From NCBI GenBank assembly GCA_023678885.1, contig CM043013.1, positions 11,626,791-11,690,790 on the forward strand: a DNA stretch of 64,000 bases. Direction: 5' to 3'. Positions within the stretch are counted from its first letter, which is position 1, and every line of letters starts with the position of its first letter. Under the pieces are notes generated by a model, which worked only from the letters and a program-made list of their open reading frames with translations, had not been told where the DNA came from and did not search any database. The DNA is from Pogostemon cablin (Eukaryota > Streptophyta > Magnoliopsida > Lamiales > Lamiaceae). A program made the position numbers and the translations under genes. Below are positions 44,886 to 55,274 of the stretch, piece after piece.

Positions 44886-46019
44886 GTGATTACTAGGGTG
44901 TTTAACTCGAAGGGATCCAAACCGCACTCTCAGAAGGAGATAGAATCGTTATTTGGGAGGGTTTTCATGCTCAAAGAGGTGCTAGCAATACCCCTGGGAA
45001 GGGGATACTATACGGTTTACATCCCGAATGATGACATGAAGATTAAGATCTTGAAAAGGAGATTCTTTGAGGAAAGTAATACGCAACTGCGTGTTCAACA
45101 ATGGACACCGACTTTTAATCCCTTCAAGGTTAAATCGTCTTTGGTGTCCATATGGCTGCGAATCTATGAGCTCCCAATGGAATTATGGCATAAGGAAGTC
45201 ATAAGAAAAATTGCTTCAGCGGTCAGTGTTCCAATCCGTATTGATGAGAGGGCACTGAATGATTCTACAGGATACTTTGCATGGGTTTTTATGGAGGCTG
45301 ACATTCTAGAAGAGCTTCCGAAGTCAATGAATATAGATACCTCTGAAGCTGTTATCCATATTTCCTTTGGTTACGAAGGTATCCCAGAATATTGTAAGTT
45401 TTATCACATCCTTTGCCATGATGTTGATTCATGTTTGAAGAAGAAGGGCAAAAAGAAAAACAGGAAAAGGAAGCAGGAAGCCTGCAAAGGCATGAAAAAA
45501 CATATGGTATCAGATGGTTTTTTTGTTCCAAAAAGAACATGGACAAAGAAGGATCATGCCCCTGCTCCAGTAAATGTAGTTAATACATTTCAATATTTAG
45601 GAGATGAGGATTCTGAAAAGCTTAATGAACAAGTGGAGACTAGCAACACAAATAGTCCTGATATTGTGAGTAAGAATACAGCTATGGATGATGAGACTGA
45701 AAGCGATGGAAAGAACAGCCTCAGTGATATAGATAAAGGCTCTGAGCATGAAGTTTTTTATGACAGTGGGTTGGAGGAGGATGATGGAAACAAGGGGAAA
45801 GAGCTGGCGATCGTTATTAGGGAGGAAGAGCCTATACCGCATGCAATTGCCAGTCCTGTGAAGGTTGGGGATTTGACTCTAGCTACTATAGTTGAGCCTC
45901 CTGCTTCAGTGATTGGAACTAAGCATAGTGCTACTCACTATGTTAGGGACCAGCCACCAGATGTCGTACCCCAGGTGTTAAACATGTTGAATCTAAAATC
46001 AAGGAGCATAAGAACATGA
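44886..46019 (+). CDS. LINE ORF1-like protein (DUF4283 type, nucleic-acid binding)
   Basis: The 377-codon open frame begins at GTG, so the true start may lie upstream in lost sequence. Residues about 15-160 match the DUF4283 domain of plant L1-type ORF1 proteins (GRGYYTVYIPNDDMKIKILK, the RVQQWTPTFNPFK segment, then WLRIYELPMELWHKE). A CCHC-like knuckle follows (YCKFYHILCHDVDSCLKK), in which the second Cys position reads Phe-Tyr. It is therefore imperfect. A basic stretch (KKKGKKKNRKRK) and an acidic, low-complexity tail end the protein. ORF1 proteins bind the element RNA and assist target-primed reverse transcription. It lies 73 bp before ORF2. Confidence 0.75.
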   Translation: MITRVFNSKGSKPHSQKEIESLFGRVFMLKEVLAIPLGRGYYTVYIPNDDMKIKILKRRFFEESNTQLRVQQWTPTFNPFKVKSSLVSIWLRIYELPMELWHKEVIRKIASAVSVPIRIDERALNDSTGYFAWVFMEADILEELPKSMNIDTSEAVIHISFGYEGIPEYCKFYHILCHDVDSCLKKKGKKKNRKRKQEACKGMKKHMVSDGFFVPKRTWTKKDHAPAPVNVVNTFQYLGDEDSEKLNEQVETSNTNSPDIVSKNTAMDDETESDGKNSLSDIDKGSEHEVFYDSGLEEDDGNKGKELAIVIREEEPIPHAIASPVKVGDLTLATIVEPPASVIGTKHSATHYVRDQPPDVVPQVLNMLNLKSRSIRT

Positions 46020-46092
46020 CAACGACTGCCTCCAGGGGTTTCAAAGACTTGAACAAAGATCCACCGAAGCATGGAAAATTGAATCGTAAGAA

Positions 46093-49000
46093 ATGAAGGC
46101 TCTCTTTTGGAACATTCGAGGGATTGGAAATGATGATTCCAAAGCGGTTCTTAAAGAACTTTGCTTGCGCCATAATCCATTATGGCTGGGCATTGCCGAA
46201 TTAAAGGTTTTATTGTCTTTTATTTCCTCTCATTACTGGCGTAGTTTGCGCCTCTCGCTTGTGGGAACCAATGAACGTGATGATCTTAGGCCCAACTTGT
46301 GGATTTTCTACAATCCTAAGTTCATCACTAACATCCGGAGGGTTTTCAGCTCTTCGCAAATCATCATATATGATTTTATAATCAATGCCAGGGGGTTCAG
46401 ATGTGGCTTCATTCATGCCAACAATGATTATATTAGGCGAAGGGAATTATGGTTGGACATATCTTTCTACATGGGGCAGTCTATGTTTATCATGGGGGAT
46501 TTTAATACCACGGCTGGAGCTCATGAGAGGTTAAATGCTACTAGACATGACAACCTTAGCTCAATGGATTTTTGAGAGTTCTTGGAAGTCACTGGACTTC
46601 ATGACCTTACGATGCATGGATCCAAATATACATGGGTGAGTAGGTCTTTGACTCATCACATGAAGGTTTCACGCATAGATAGAATCTTGGTCACAGATGG
46701 TATATTGGATGGATGGGATTCAGTTACTGCCACCACTTTTGCTAGATACAACTCAGATCATAACCCTATTGTTATGAATTGCAGTGTTAATACATTTGCC
46801 CCAAGGCCATTTCGTTTTCAGTCCATGTGGCTCAATGATATAGGATTCTTTGTACTAGCTACAACTTCTTGGCAAAGGTATGTTCACTCCAATAACCCAA
46901 TCTCCAAGTTTGCTTCGAAACTTCGCAGGTTAAAGTTTGATATTAAAAATTGGAATTCGAGGGAATTTGGGAATATATTTGATGGGATTGAAATAGCACT
47001 TAGCCGACTTCAGGATATTCAAAGACGTATTGATTGTAAAAGAGATAGTCATGAACTCATTGAGGAAGAGGTTGATGCCCATTTGAACCTCAGTGGAAAG
47101 CTACTGGGCCAACACTGATTCTATGCTCAGAAGCTTAGAACTGCTTGGTTGAATGAGGGGGATAGGAATTCATATTTCTTTCATCGAAGTCAGCGTATGA
47201 TTAAAACAAGAGCTAGCATCAAATCGATGATGATCGATGGTGTTACATCGGAGGATATAGGGGCAATCGGTAATCATGTTGTTGATTACTATACTAACCT
47301 TTTTAAACAGCCTGAGGACACCCCGAATTTTGATGTTTTAGATTTTATGGAGAAATACATTAGTCATGCAGATAATAAATCTCTTACCAATCTCTCTTCT
47401 CAAGATGAGATCAAGACGGCGGTTATGGAGTTGTCGACTGATAGTTCCCCCGGCCCAGATGGATTTGGTGGTAGCTTCTATCACAAATGTTGGCACATTA
47501 TTGGAGAGGATTTATGCAGTCCTGTGTAATATTTCTTTACACATGCGAATATTCCGTTGGGGATAAATTACAATTTTGTGGTCTTGATCCCAAAGGTGGA
47601 AGGTGCTTCTAAAGTTGAGGACTTCCGACCTATCAACCTTTGCAATTTTTTCTTTAAAATCTTCATAAAGATTATTGCCAGTAGACTTGGGCAGATACTT
47701 TATAATAGGCTGGGATTTATCAGTTTGGTTTTGTTCCGGGTCGAAGCATACACCACTGTACTACACTAGCATCGGAGAGCTTCAACTGTTTGGACAACTC
47801 TACTGATGGTTGTGTTGCATATAAGATTGATATCAGGAAGGCATTTGACACGATTAGATGGGATTTTCTTATTAAGGTTTTTCATCGCATGGGCTTTTCT
47901 TTTCATTTTATAAGTATGATCAAATCAATATTATTCCCTGCCAGGATTTCTGTTTTGGTTAATGGTTTACCTATTGGTTTCTTTGAATGTGGTCGAGCTG
48001 TTTATCAGGGAGATCCTCTATCCCCTTTGCTTTTTTGTATAGCTGAGGAAATCCTTGGCCTATGGATTCTTAAGCTCACTAACGATGGATTCATCTCAAC
48101 AACTACGGGGCCGAGGTTATTGCTTACCTTCTTATTTATTTTATGCTGATGATATAATGTTGTTTTGTAAATCAGATAGGAAATCTATTGCCAGGATTAA
48201 GCAAGCGCTGTTTGGTTATGCTACTATTTTTGGCCAATATTTTAGTTCTCAAAAGTCGAAGGTTTTCTTTGGTAAGTATGTGAAGGATACAATTAGAAGG
48301 CGAATAAAAGATGAGTTGATGATCCCGGAGGGCAATTTGCCATTCAAGTATCTCGGTGTCCTGATCTTCAAAGGAGCACCCAAAGGCATATATTTCAAGG
48401 ATGCAACAGATGCCATACTCTCCAAATTTCAGAGGTGGAAAGGAAACTCACTCTCCATGGCAGGGCGCATTTATCTAGTAAACTCAGTGATTATATCATC
48501 GGTGGTTCACGTCATGATGATATATAAATGGCCCAAGTATCATATTAACAAAATTAAGAAGGCGTGTAGGAACTTCATATGGACTGGAGACGTCTTGAAG
48601 CAGCATCATTTCATGGTTGCATGGGGCCGTATTCGTTGTCCCATGGAGGAAAGGGAATTGGGCATTCACTCAATCAAAGCTGCCAATGATGCCTATCTCA
48701 TGAAACTCTCATGGGACATTCTTGGGGATGAGGCGTGTCTTCAGCTTCTTCAGAATCGCTGGTTTGAAGGGAGTAAGCTTAAGAATTCCTATCTTAAGTC
48801 CTCTGTGAGATCAGCATGCAGCAAGCACCTAAAAAATCTCATGAAGGAGGAGATTTGGATAGTAGGGTATGATTTCAATGTTCTATTTTGGCTAGACAAT
48901 TGGATTGGAAAGCCCATTGCGGATTTGGTCGACATCCCATTAGAATATAGACATCATTATGATCAGAAGATTGGGGATTACCTTTATAATGGAGATTGAC

Positions 49001-50235
49001 ATTTTACAGTGGAGTTTACTGAAGCATTTCCATTTATTGTTGATACTATCATTGTCACTCGTATCTCTAGAAATCTAAGGGATCAAAGATGTTGGACTAA
49101 AGCTCTATATAGGAAGGTAACATCTAAACTAGCTTATGCATGTACACGATCAGTCTTCCCTTCTACAAACTGGGGTTCTTGGATATGGGTAAACTACATC
49201 CCAGATCGTCGTTCCATCACTCTATGGAAGGCCATCAAAGGCATCTTGACAACGTGGGATGTGCTCGCTAGTAGAGGTTTTGATGGGCCTTCACGCTGCT
49301 ACCTTTGTGAGGTGGATTCTGAAACTTTAGACCACCTTTTCATACACTGCAAAGTTTCTCAAGAAGTACTGCGTTTTTTTTAACTGGTTTTAGATTTGAG
49401 GGACTGATCCCCCTAGATCAAGACTTTACAGGTTTTCTGCTTCATGTTATGTGCATGGATGGCAGCACGCAGGTGATCAGTCTGTGGAAAGCCGTCATTA
49501 TCTCTTACTTCTGGATTATTTGGAGTATGAGAAATGATATGATGAATTTAAAATTTGACTCGGATGGAAATCACAAACCCCTACAAATTTCTGGAGTAAT
49601 TGCAATCCTTGCAGCACTCATCAAAGAAACAGGCAAACTTTCTATTGGAACAATGCACAACACTATGGAAGATTTGAGTATTCTCAAATACTTTGGAGTA
49701 GTAGGAGTACCCAAGAAAGCTCCCACGAACACTTCCCTAAGATGACAGCCTCATCCCCCGGACTGGATAAAATGTAACACGGATGGACATGCAGCAGGAG
49801 CCATGAGAACGATATCAGGTGCTGGAATTTTTCGTAACAGTTTGGGGTTTGCTAGAGGATGTTTCACGTGTGGTTCTGGAAGTGTCTATGCCTTTGAAGC
49901 TGAGTTATCTGCTGCCTTTACAGCAATTAAGATTGCATATGCGAAGGACTGGCACACATTGTGGCTGGAGTCGGACTCCACATATGTTGTGTATGCCTTA
50001 TCTGATTCACATCCAAAAATTCCATGACGATTACTTGCTAGGTGGAGAAGGTGCAAGGAATTGTTGATGATCATGACGTTTCATGTGTCATACATATTTC
50101 GTGAGGGAAATACAGCTGCTGATGTATTGTCGAATATAGGAGGTGATCTTGATTGGCACAATACGACCCCTCATTTCGTTCAACATCACATGTTTAATGA
50201 CATGAATTTTGAATATTTTCGCTTTAAGTAGTTTT
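46093..50235 (+). pseudogene. LINE ORF2: endonuclease, reverse transcriptase, zf-RVT and RNase H, broken
   Basis: It starts MKALFWNIRGIGNDDS, the APE endonuclease start. GDFNTTAG and SDHNPI complete the domain by about 46770. The RT domain follows from about 47440 (SSPGPDGFGG, VEDFRPINLCN, DIRKAFDTIRWDFL, GDPLSPLLF, and catalytic YADD at about 48145). The zf-RVT region follows (about 49130-49380, with WGSWIWVNYIPDRR), then RNase H (NTDGHAAG, AFEAELSAA, LESDS, ending before 50235). In-frame stops at about 46573, 47116, 47527 and 48997 and frame changes near 47710, 48110 and 49390 inactivate it. An intact protein nicks target DNA and copies the element RNA. Element B inserted about 200 bp downstream. 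Confidence 0.9.
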
Positions 50236-50436
50236 GGCACTGCGTGACCTAGCCGTTTGTGGCGTGTTGTTATCATCTTACTCTCTTTGTACTGACTTTT
50301 GCTTTTTTCTTTATATACCATCATCCATTGGATAAATGAGCATAATTAGCTGAAATGGGGTGTAGCATTTTTTTTGAAAATATTATAGTGGGTAGTATTT
50401 TTCTAAAGAGTGATGTTAAATACACACTCTTTATTG
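50236..50436 (+). other. Presumed 3' end of the LINE
   Basis: No frame and no clear poly(A) tail. The LINE end and its target duplication could not be fixed because the next LTR element follows immediately. Confidence 0.35.
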
Positions 50437-50441
50437 ATTAC

Positions 50442-52297
50442 TGATGAGAGTGAAAATAAGCGTGTTTTAATATCCAATTTAACACCTTTTTGATTGATAT
50501 TGTAGTCTTATATGAGCACAAATGTCTTATATTCATTATATGTGAGAAAAAGGTGCACTTGAGGTGTTTTGTTGTGTTTTAGGTGGAAAAAGGATCAAAA
50601 AAGCCAAGTTTGAGAAAAGGTGCAATTTGTGCAAGAATGCTGATAAACGCACGTCGAACTTGTGTAATTATTCTGTATTGATGTGGAGCTCTGAACAGAA
50701 GTGTGATACATGGTTGGAAATCTACTGAAGAGAGGGTCGTTTTGGCGTAAAGAACATCCCATTCAGAGTCCGAACGAGGAAGTTATGAGCAAAGTGGTGA
50801 CGCCGCGCGAGCTGTGCCGAATAGAATTGCAGTGCTACTTTCCATGGCCTGTTACATATACAATTCTTGGAGTTTTTGTGATTTCTTTATAAGGATAGAA
50901 AGCCAAGGAAGAGAGGATCGCGTGAGCGCAAAAATCACTCAATTCGGAGGTCGGATGTGAAAGTTATACGCGAAACGGAGAGACTGCGCAAATCCAGTAG
51001 CAGGGTTCGACCTGTGGTTCGACCTGTGGCAAGTGGTTCGACCTGTTTGACGAGGTCGAACCTACATGCGGGAACTTACGTATTTTCAAGGCCAAAACGC
51101 GTGGGATCACTTGAAAAGCCCATTCCAAGCCCTAGAGACGTGATTATAAGTATAAAAGGAGGCTCATGCAGTCAAGAAAAACGTCACCAATCACCGAGGA
51201 GAGGCCACAACCATACAACACCCCACAAGGGGGGATCACCCCCCATCCATCATCCACTTCCTTTCCTCCATCCATCCATCACTTTGAAGATTCGTTTGTG
51301 GAATCAAGAGGAGAACCAAGAGGAGGATTCAAGATAGAGAAGGGCATGAAGACGCCATATCAAGGGTTTATTCGTTTCCTAATTTATCTTGTTTTTTTTA
51401 GGACATCCGGGTAAGATCTATCCAACACCCATGATTGTTCTTCGAAATATCATGGGCTAGAGCCTTTTTGGTAGATCTAGGAGTTTTGATGGTTTTATGA
51501 ATTAATTGAACTTCCATGTATACACTCCGTACAACACTACTTGTGGTTTATTTTATATATGATTGTACTTTCTTAATCCATATTCACGGTCATTTTGTGC
51601 ATCTTCAATTGGTATATAGAGTCTGAATATATATCTTGGTTGTAGATTGAGTGCGTTCACCGCTGAACAGGATTCCATGTTATAATTCTAAGTGAGGGGA
51701 CTCCGAAGCTTCATTAGAACTATCATATATGAATATTTATTAATTGAATTGAATTCGGGTTAATAAGTAGGATAAAGAGGATAATTTCATAGTACCTATA
51801 AAGGAAGATCATATCGGGTTAGAGTACCAATCCTAGGGGGAAATAATTGATACTGATAGTACCTAGAAAGGGGGGTGAAATTATATCTCTTGCTCCGAGG
51901 TTATTCACACGTGTTACACGCATGTTTACTTGTGTCTATAGAGTAGATATGCATGGTTTAGTGATGCCTCCATATTCCACAAGGCAGAGTCGGACATTGA
52001 CACATGGAAGGGAAGTTAATTAGTGAAACTGGATTATCCTAGAGCTACCTATTCTCCTACTTGATCCACCTACGTATTCTTCAAGTGATACTTTATTTTA
52101 TTTGTTATTTAATTTCCAGCATATTAGTTGTTAGATAACCATTCAAACGTAATTGCTTTGTCTTAATTAATTTAGATAATAATTAAATTGATAATACGCC
52201 GTCCCTTGGGTTCGATAATCACTTGGTCACCTTTCGAAACTACAATTGATATCCTTCATACTTGGGGATTAATTGTGTGTTGAGAAAACGCTCATCA
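50442..52297 (+). repeat. 5' LTR of element B, 1856 bp
   Basis: It begins TGATGAGAG and ends CTCATCA. It contains a cluster of GGTTCGACC motifs at about 51004-51064 (three forward, one inverted), a TATA box, and a CATCCATC-rich leader. The 3' part carries the AATTGTGTGTTGAGAAAACG end shared with the solo LTR at 41.8 kb. Confidence 0.93.
51151..51158 (+). promoter_or_regulatory. Probable TATA box in the element B 5' LTR
   Basis: TATAAAAG lies about 710 bp into the LTR. It is conserved in the 3' LTR (57830-57837) and in the solo LTR (about 42920-42927, reversed). It is the best candidate for the start of genomic RNA. Confidence 0.6.
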
Positions 52298-52303
52298 AGT
52301 TCT

Positions 52304-52321
52304 TGGCGCCGTTGCCGGGGA
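52304..52321 (+). other. Primer-binding site, tRNA-Asp type
   Basis: TGGCGCCGTTGCCGGGGA lies six bases after the 5' LTR. It is the classical tRNA-Asp(GTC) primer site of Athila and related plant gypsy elements. Confidence 0.9.
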
Positions 52322-52481
52322 CGGCTGTTATTATTGATTTTATTATTTCTAGTTTGATTAAGATATTTTTTTTCTTTTATTTGTGATTATTTATTTCTAT
52401 CTAACCTTGAATTTTTTCGAGTTACTTGTGTGCTTGAAAAAGGAGGGGAAGGAAAGGAACGAATAACACATTGAGCTAAAC

Positions 52482-53426
52482 ATGGCCGGAGCAAGGCAGA
52501 ATCCGGATAATGTTTCCATACGTGAAATTTTCACGAACTATGAAATTGGTAACATGGGGTTGATAGGAGCAAGGGGGGAAGATGATGATTTTGAGATACA
52601 TCCCGCTCTTATTAACATGGTAGAGAAGAATCCCTTTTCTGGAGGTTGTTTTGAAGATCCATATCAGCATCTCCGAAAATTTCTTGGTTATGCAAACACT
52701 CAAAAAGGAGCTGGAGCTAATGATAATGCTAGACGGATCGCCCTATTCAAGTTCTCATTGATTGATAAGGCAGAAGCTTGGTATGAGACTCTTGATGCCA
52801 CAGATTGCACTACATGGGACCAACTGCAGCAGAAGTTCTTAGAGAGATACATGCCACCCTCAAGGATCTTAAGAATGAAGCAAGAGATCACCCGATTTGT
52901 TATGAATCGGGGTGAAAAATTTTATGAGGCTTGGGACAGATTTAAAGATATGCTCAGGAGGTGCCCACAGCATGGAATGTCTAAGGCTGAATACATAAGC
53001 ATTTTCTACTATGGATTGGATTGTGAGTCGCGTATTTTTATTGATGCATCATCAGGAGGAGCGTTGTTATCTAAGACAGCACTTGAAGTGGAAAAGTTAT
53101 TTGAAGACATCTCTATGAATTCACGTGACTGGACAATAGAGAGAGATAGAGGATCATATGTACTTGGCGAGGTAGCGCTGGTTGAACATCAAGTGGTGAA
53201 GCCGAATAGGGATGATGAGATCGTCTCTAGTTTAGCTAACATCAACAAGCTACTAGAGTCCCAGCAGACGCAGATTACAGAGTTGACACTAAGGGGGCCT
53301 AGTATGAAGCAGCAAGAAGTGAAGAGTGTTGAAGATACCTTCAATCGATACATGGCTGAGAATGATGCAAGGATTGATTGTCTTGAGGATACCATGAATG
53401 TTGAGCATGTAGATTTATCTAAGTAG
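52482..53426 (+). CDS. Gag of element B
   Basis: The frame starts ATG GCC about 160 bp after the primer site and runs 314 codons to a TAG. Residues about 40-230 form a retrotransposon gag domain: HPALINMVEKNPFSGGCFED, HLRKFLGYANTQKGAG, ARRIALFKFSLIDKAEAWYE, WDQLQQKFLERYMPPS, KFYEAWDRFKDMLRRCPQHG. This wording is typical of Athila-lineage gag. No zinc knuckle was seen. The C-terminus is a charged, probably helical segment (ESQQTQITEL, DTFNRYMAENDARIDCLED). The next frame (53427 onward) is in the same phase, so a single TAG separates gag from protease. Gag would form the virus-like particle that packages the RNA. Confidence 0.9.
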   Translation: MAGARQNPDNVSIREIFTNYEIGNMGLIGARGEDDDFEIHPALINMVEKNPFSGGCFEDPYQHLRKFLGYANTQKGAGANDNARRIALFKFSLIDKAEAWYETLDATDCTTWDQLQQKFLERYMPPSRILRMKQEITRFVMNRGEKFYEAWDRFKDMLRRCPQHGMSKAEYISIFYYGLDCESRIFIDASSGGALLSKTALEVEKLFEDISMNSRDWTIERDRGSYVLGEVALVEHQVVKPNRDDEIVSSLANINKLLESQQTQITELTLRGPSMKQQEVKSVEDTFNRYMAENDARIDCLEDTMNVEHVDLSK

Positions 53427-55274
53427 TTGAAGGAGCTTACCTTGATTATGGGGCAGATGACCGTAAATGTGAATCAATTGACACAAACATTGGAGAATAA
53501 TGCCATCACATTGAGGTGTGAAACACAGTACGAAGGATCGACGGAGCCGGAATCGAAATCTGAAGCAAAAGAAGCCCGATTCGACCAGGATCAAGAGGGT
53601 TCGACCAAATCTGTTGGTCGAACCAAGGTCGAACTAACCTGTTCGCGACCCTCTGTTTTGATGGAAGTGAGGTTCGACCACGACTCCCCTGGTTTGACCA
53701 AATCACCAGGTCGAACCCAGGTCGAACCACACATCCTGGAGCACCCTGTTTTGTCGCAGCAACGGTTCGACCACAAAGGACATGGTTCGACCAGTCCTTC
53801 TGGTCGAACCCTGGTCGAACCGAAGGGCAGAAATAGTACAGTAGGCTGGTTCGACCAAGGGAGAAGCGGTTCGACCTGTCCTGATGGTCGAATCCATGTC
53901 GAACTCCAAGTTCAAAGTGAGAGCAGCATGCCAGACGACTGGTTCGACCAAAGCATTGATGGTTCGACCAATCACCCATGTCGAACCCTAGTCGAACCTC
54001 AAGAGCAGAAAGAGAGCAGTCTTCCAGGAGATAGGTTCGACCATTACGTACCTGGTTCGACCTCTCAAACAGGTCGAACCCAGGTCGAACCTCAAATTCA
54101 AAAAGAGAGTCGTTGTCCAGAAGAGCGGTTCGACCAGTACATGCCTGGTTCGACCTGTTCCACAGGTCGAACCCTAGTCGAACCCATCCAGAAGTTGCCC
54201 GTTTCTACGCCGAATGTTCCGCATGATGTTGATGTTACTCCAGTACCATTACATGAGCAGAATACTGAGCTTACAATGGAGAAGAAGTGGGAAGAAGCAA
54301 AGAGATTGAGAGCCAAGAAGGATAAAGCGAAGGAGGTTGAACGTGATGAATGGGGAAGACCAAAGACCAAGATACCTCCTCCGTTTCCTTCGAGATTGGC
54401 CGAGAAGGGATTGGAAGAAAAGTTCAAGAGGTTTCACGATGTCATGAGCAAAGTAAGCTTGAACATTCCTTTCTCTGAAGCAATCATGGAGATGCTATAC
54501 TATGCCCGATTCCTCAAGAATATTATATCAAAGAAGAGAAGCTTGAACGGAGTGGAGACAGTGAACCTATCAGAGAATTGCAGCTCGATCCTTCAAAGGA
54601 AGCTGCTTGCAAAGTTAAAGGATCCGGGAAGCTTCACCATTCTTTGTGACATTGGAAAAGGGTCGGCACATAAAGCCTTGTGTGATTTGGGGGCAAGCGT
54701 TAACTTGATGTCTTTTTCCATATTTAAAAGGCTTGATTTGGGGGAGTTAACTCCCACGAATATTGCTATTCAATTGGCGGATAGATCCATGACTTGTCCG
54801 AAGGGTTTAATTGAAGATGTTTTAGTGAGAGTGGATAAGTTAGTTTTTCCCGTGGATTTTCTTGTACTTGACATGGAAGATGATAAGAGTGACATTCCCC
54901 TTATTTTGGGACGACCGTTCCTTGCCACAGCTGGAGCTATGATAGATGTTAAGGAAGGAAATCTTAGACTGCGAATGGATAATGAAGATGTGATTTTCTC
55001 TCTTGATCATGCAATGAAGATGCCCATGGAGACTCAATCGTGCGAAAGCATAGATGTGGTTTCTAACTTGTTTAATCTTGATTTTTCTAAGGCAGATGAT
55101 TCTGAATTTAAGTGGAAGATTGACAAGGGGGTGTCTAGACAGCCATGGGAGGAAGGAAATTTCAATGATCATATTTTTATGACCAAGAAAGGTGAGGTGT
55201 TGAGTGTAGACAAGAAGAGGGAAAGAAAATACTTGAAGGTGAGGATGCGACAAGACCGTCCTGTGATCCAGTAG
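53427..55274 (+). CDS. Gag C-terminal spacer with seven 31-residue repeats, plus aspartic protease
   Basis: An open frame of 615 codons, in phase with gag after one TAG, without a convincing ATG of its own at the start. Residues about 51-264 are seven repeats on the pattern R-F-D-x5-G-S-T-x4-G-R-T-x-V-E-P. Then comes a basic/acidic stretch (KKWEEAKRLRAKKDKAKEVE). The retropepsin-like domain spans residues about 400-510, with CDLGASVNLM carrying the catalytic Asp (about residue 420), the IQLADRS strand and LILGRPFLATAGAMID. The DLGAS form is usual in Athila-like elements. The protease would mature gag. Reverse transcriptase should follow but is absent. Confidence 0.85.
   Translation: MKELTLIMGQMTVNVNQLTQTLENNAITLRCETQYEGSTEPESKSEAKEARFDQDQEGSTKSVGRTKVELTCSRPSVLMEVRFDHDSPGLTKSPGRTQVEPHILEHPVLSQQRFDHKGHGSTSPSGRTLVEPKGRNSTVGWFDQGRSGSTCPDGRIHVELQVQSESSMPDDWFDQSIDGSTNHPCRTLVEPQEQKESSLPGDRFDHYVPGSTSQTGRTQVEPQIQKESRCPEERFDQYMPGSTCSTGRTLVEPIQKLPVSTPNVPHDVDVTPVPLHEQNTELTMEKKWEEAKRLRAKKDKAKEVERDEWGRPKTKIPPPFPSRLAEKGLEEKFKRFHDVMSKVSLNIPFSEAIMEMLYYARFLKNIISKKRSLNGVETVNLSENCSSILQRKLLAKLKDPGSFTILCDIGKGSAHKALCDLGASVNLMSFSIFKRLDLGELTPTNIAIQLADRSMTCPKGLIEDVLVRVDKLVFPVDFLVLDMEDDKSDIPLILGRPFLATAGAMIDVKEGNLRLRMDNEDVIFSLDHAMKMPMETQSCESIDVVSNLFNLDFSKADDSEFKWKIDKGVSRQPWEEGNFNDHIFMTKKGEVLSVDKKRERKYLKVRMRQDRPVIQ
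53578..54219 (+). repeat. Seven in-frame 93-bp repeats built on GGTTCGACC/GGTCGAACC
   Basis: Copies start at 53578, 53671, 53764, 53848, 53941, 54034 and 54127. Spacings are 93, 93, 84, 93, 93 and 93 bp, so one copy lost three codons and frame is always kept. Each unit has GGTTCGACC twice and then GGTCGAACC twice, with some variants, so it can fold. Unit 7 has a 12-bp stem with a 3-nt loop (54147-54173). Unit 3 has 11 bp with 5 nt. Confidence 0.92.

Noticed and set aside
50710..51414. Short frames within the element B LTR (and the equivalent 57389-58138)
   Set aside because: They lie across the promoter and leader of the LTR, differ between frames, and have no domain.
53506..53979. Antisense frames across the 93-bp repeats
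   Set aside because: Because the repeat is self-complementary, the antisense also stays open. The sense frame is continuous with gag and protease.
53578..54219. GGTTCGACC copies as tRNA B boxes (Pol III promoters)
   Set aside because: They match only the GGTTCGA half of the B box, lack an A box at proper distance, and are explained by the palindromic repeat.
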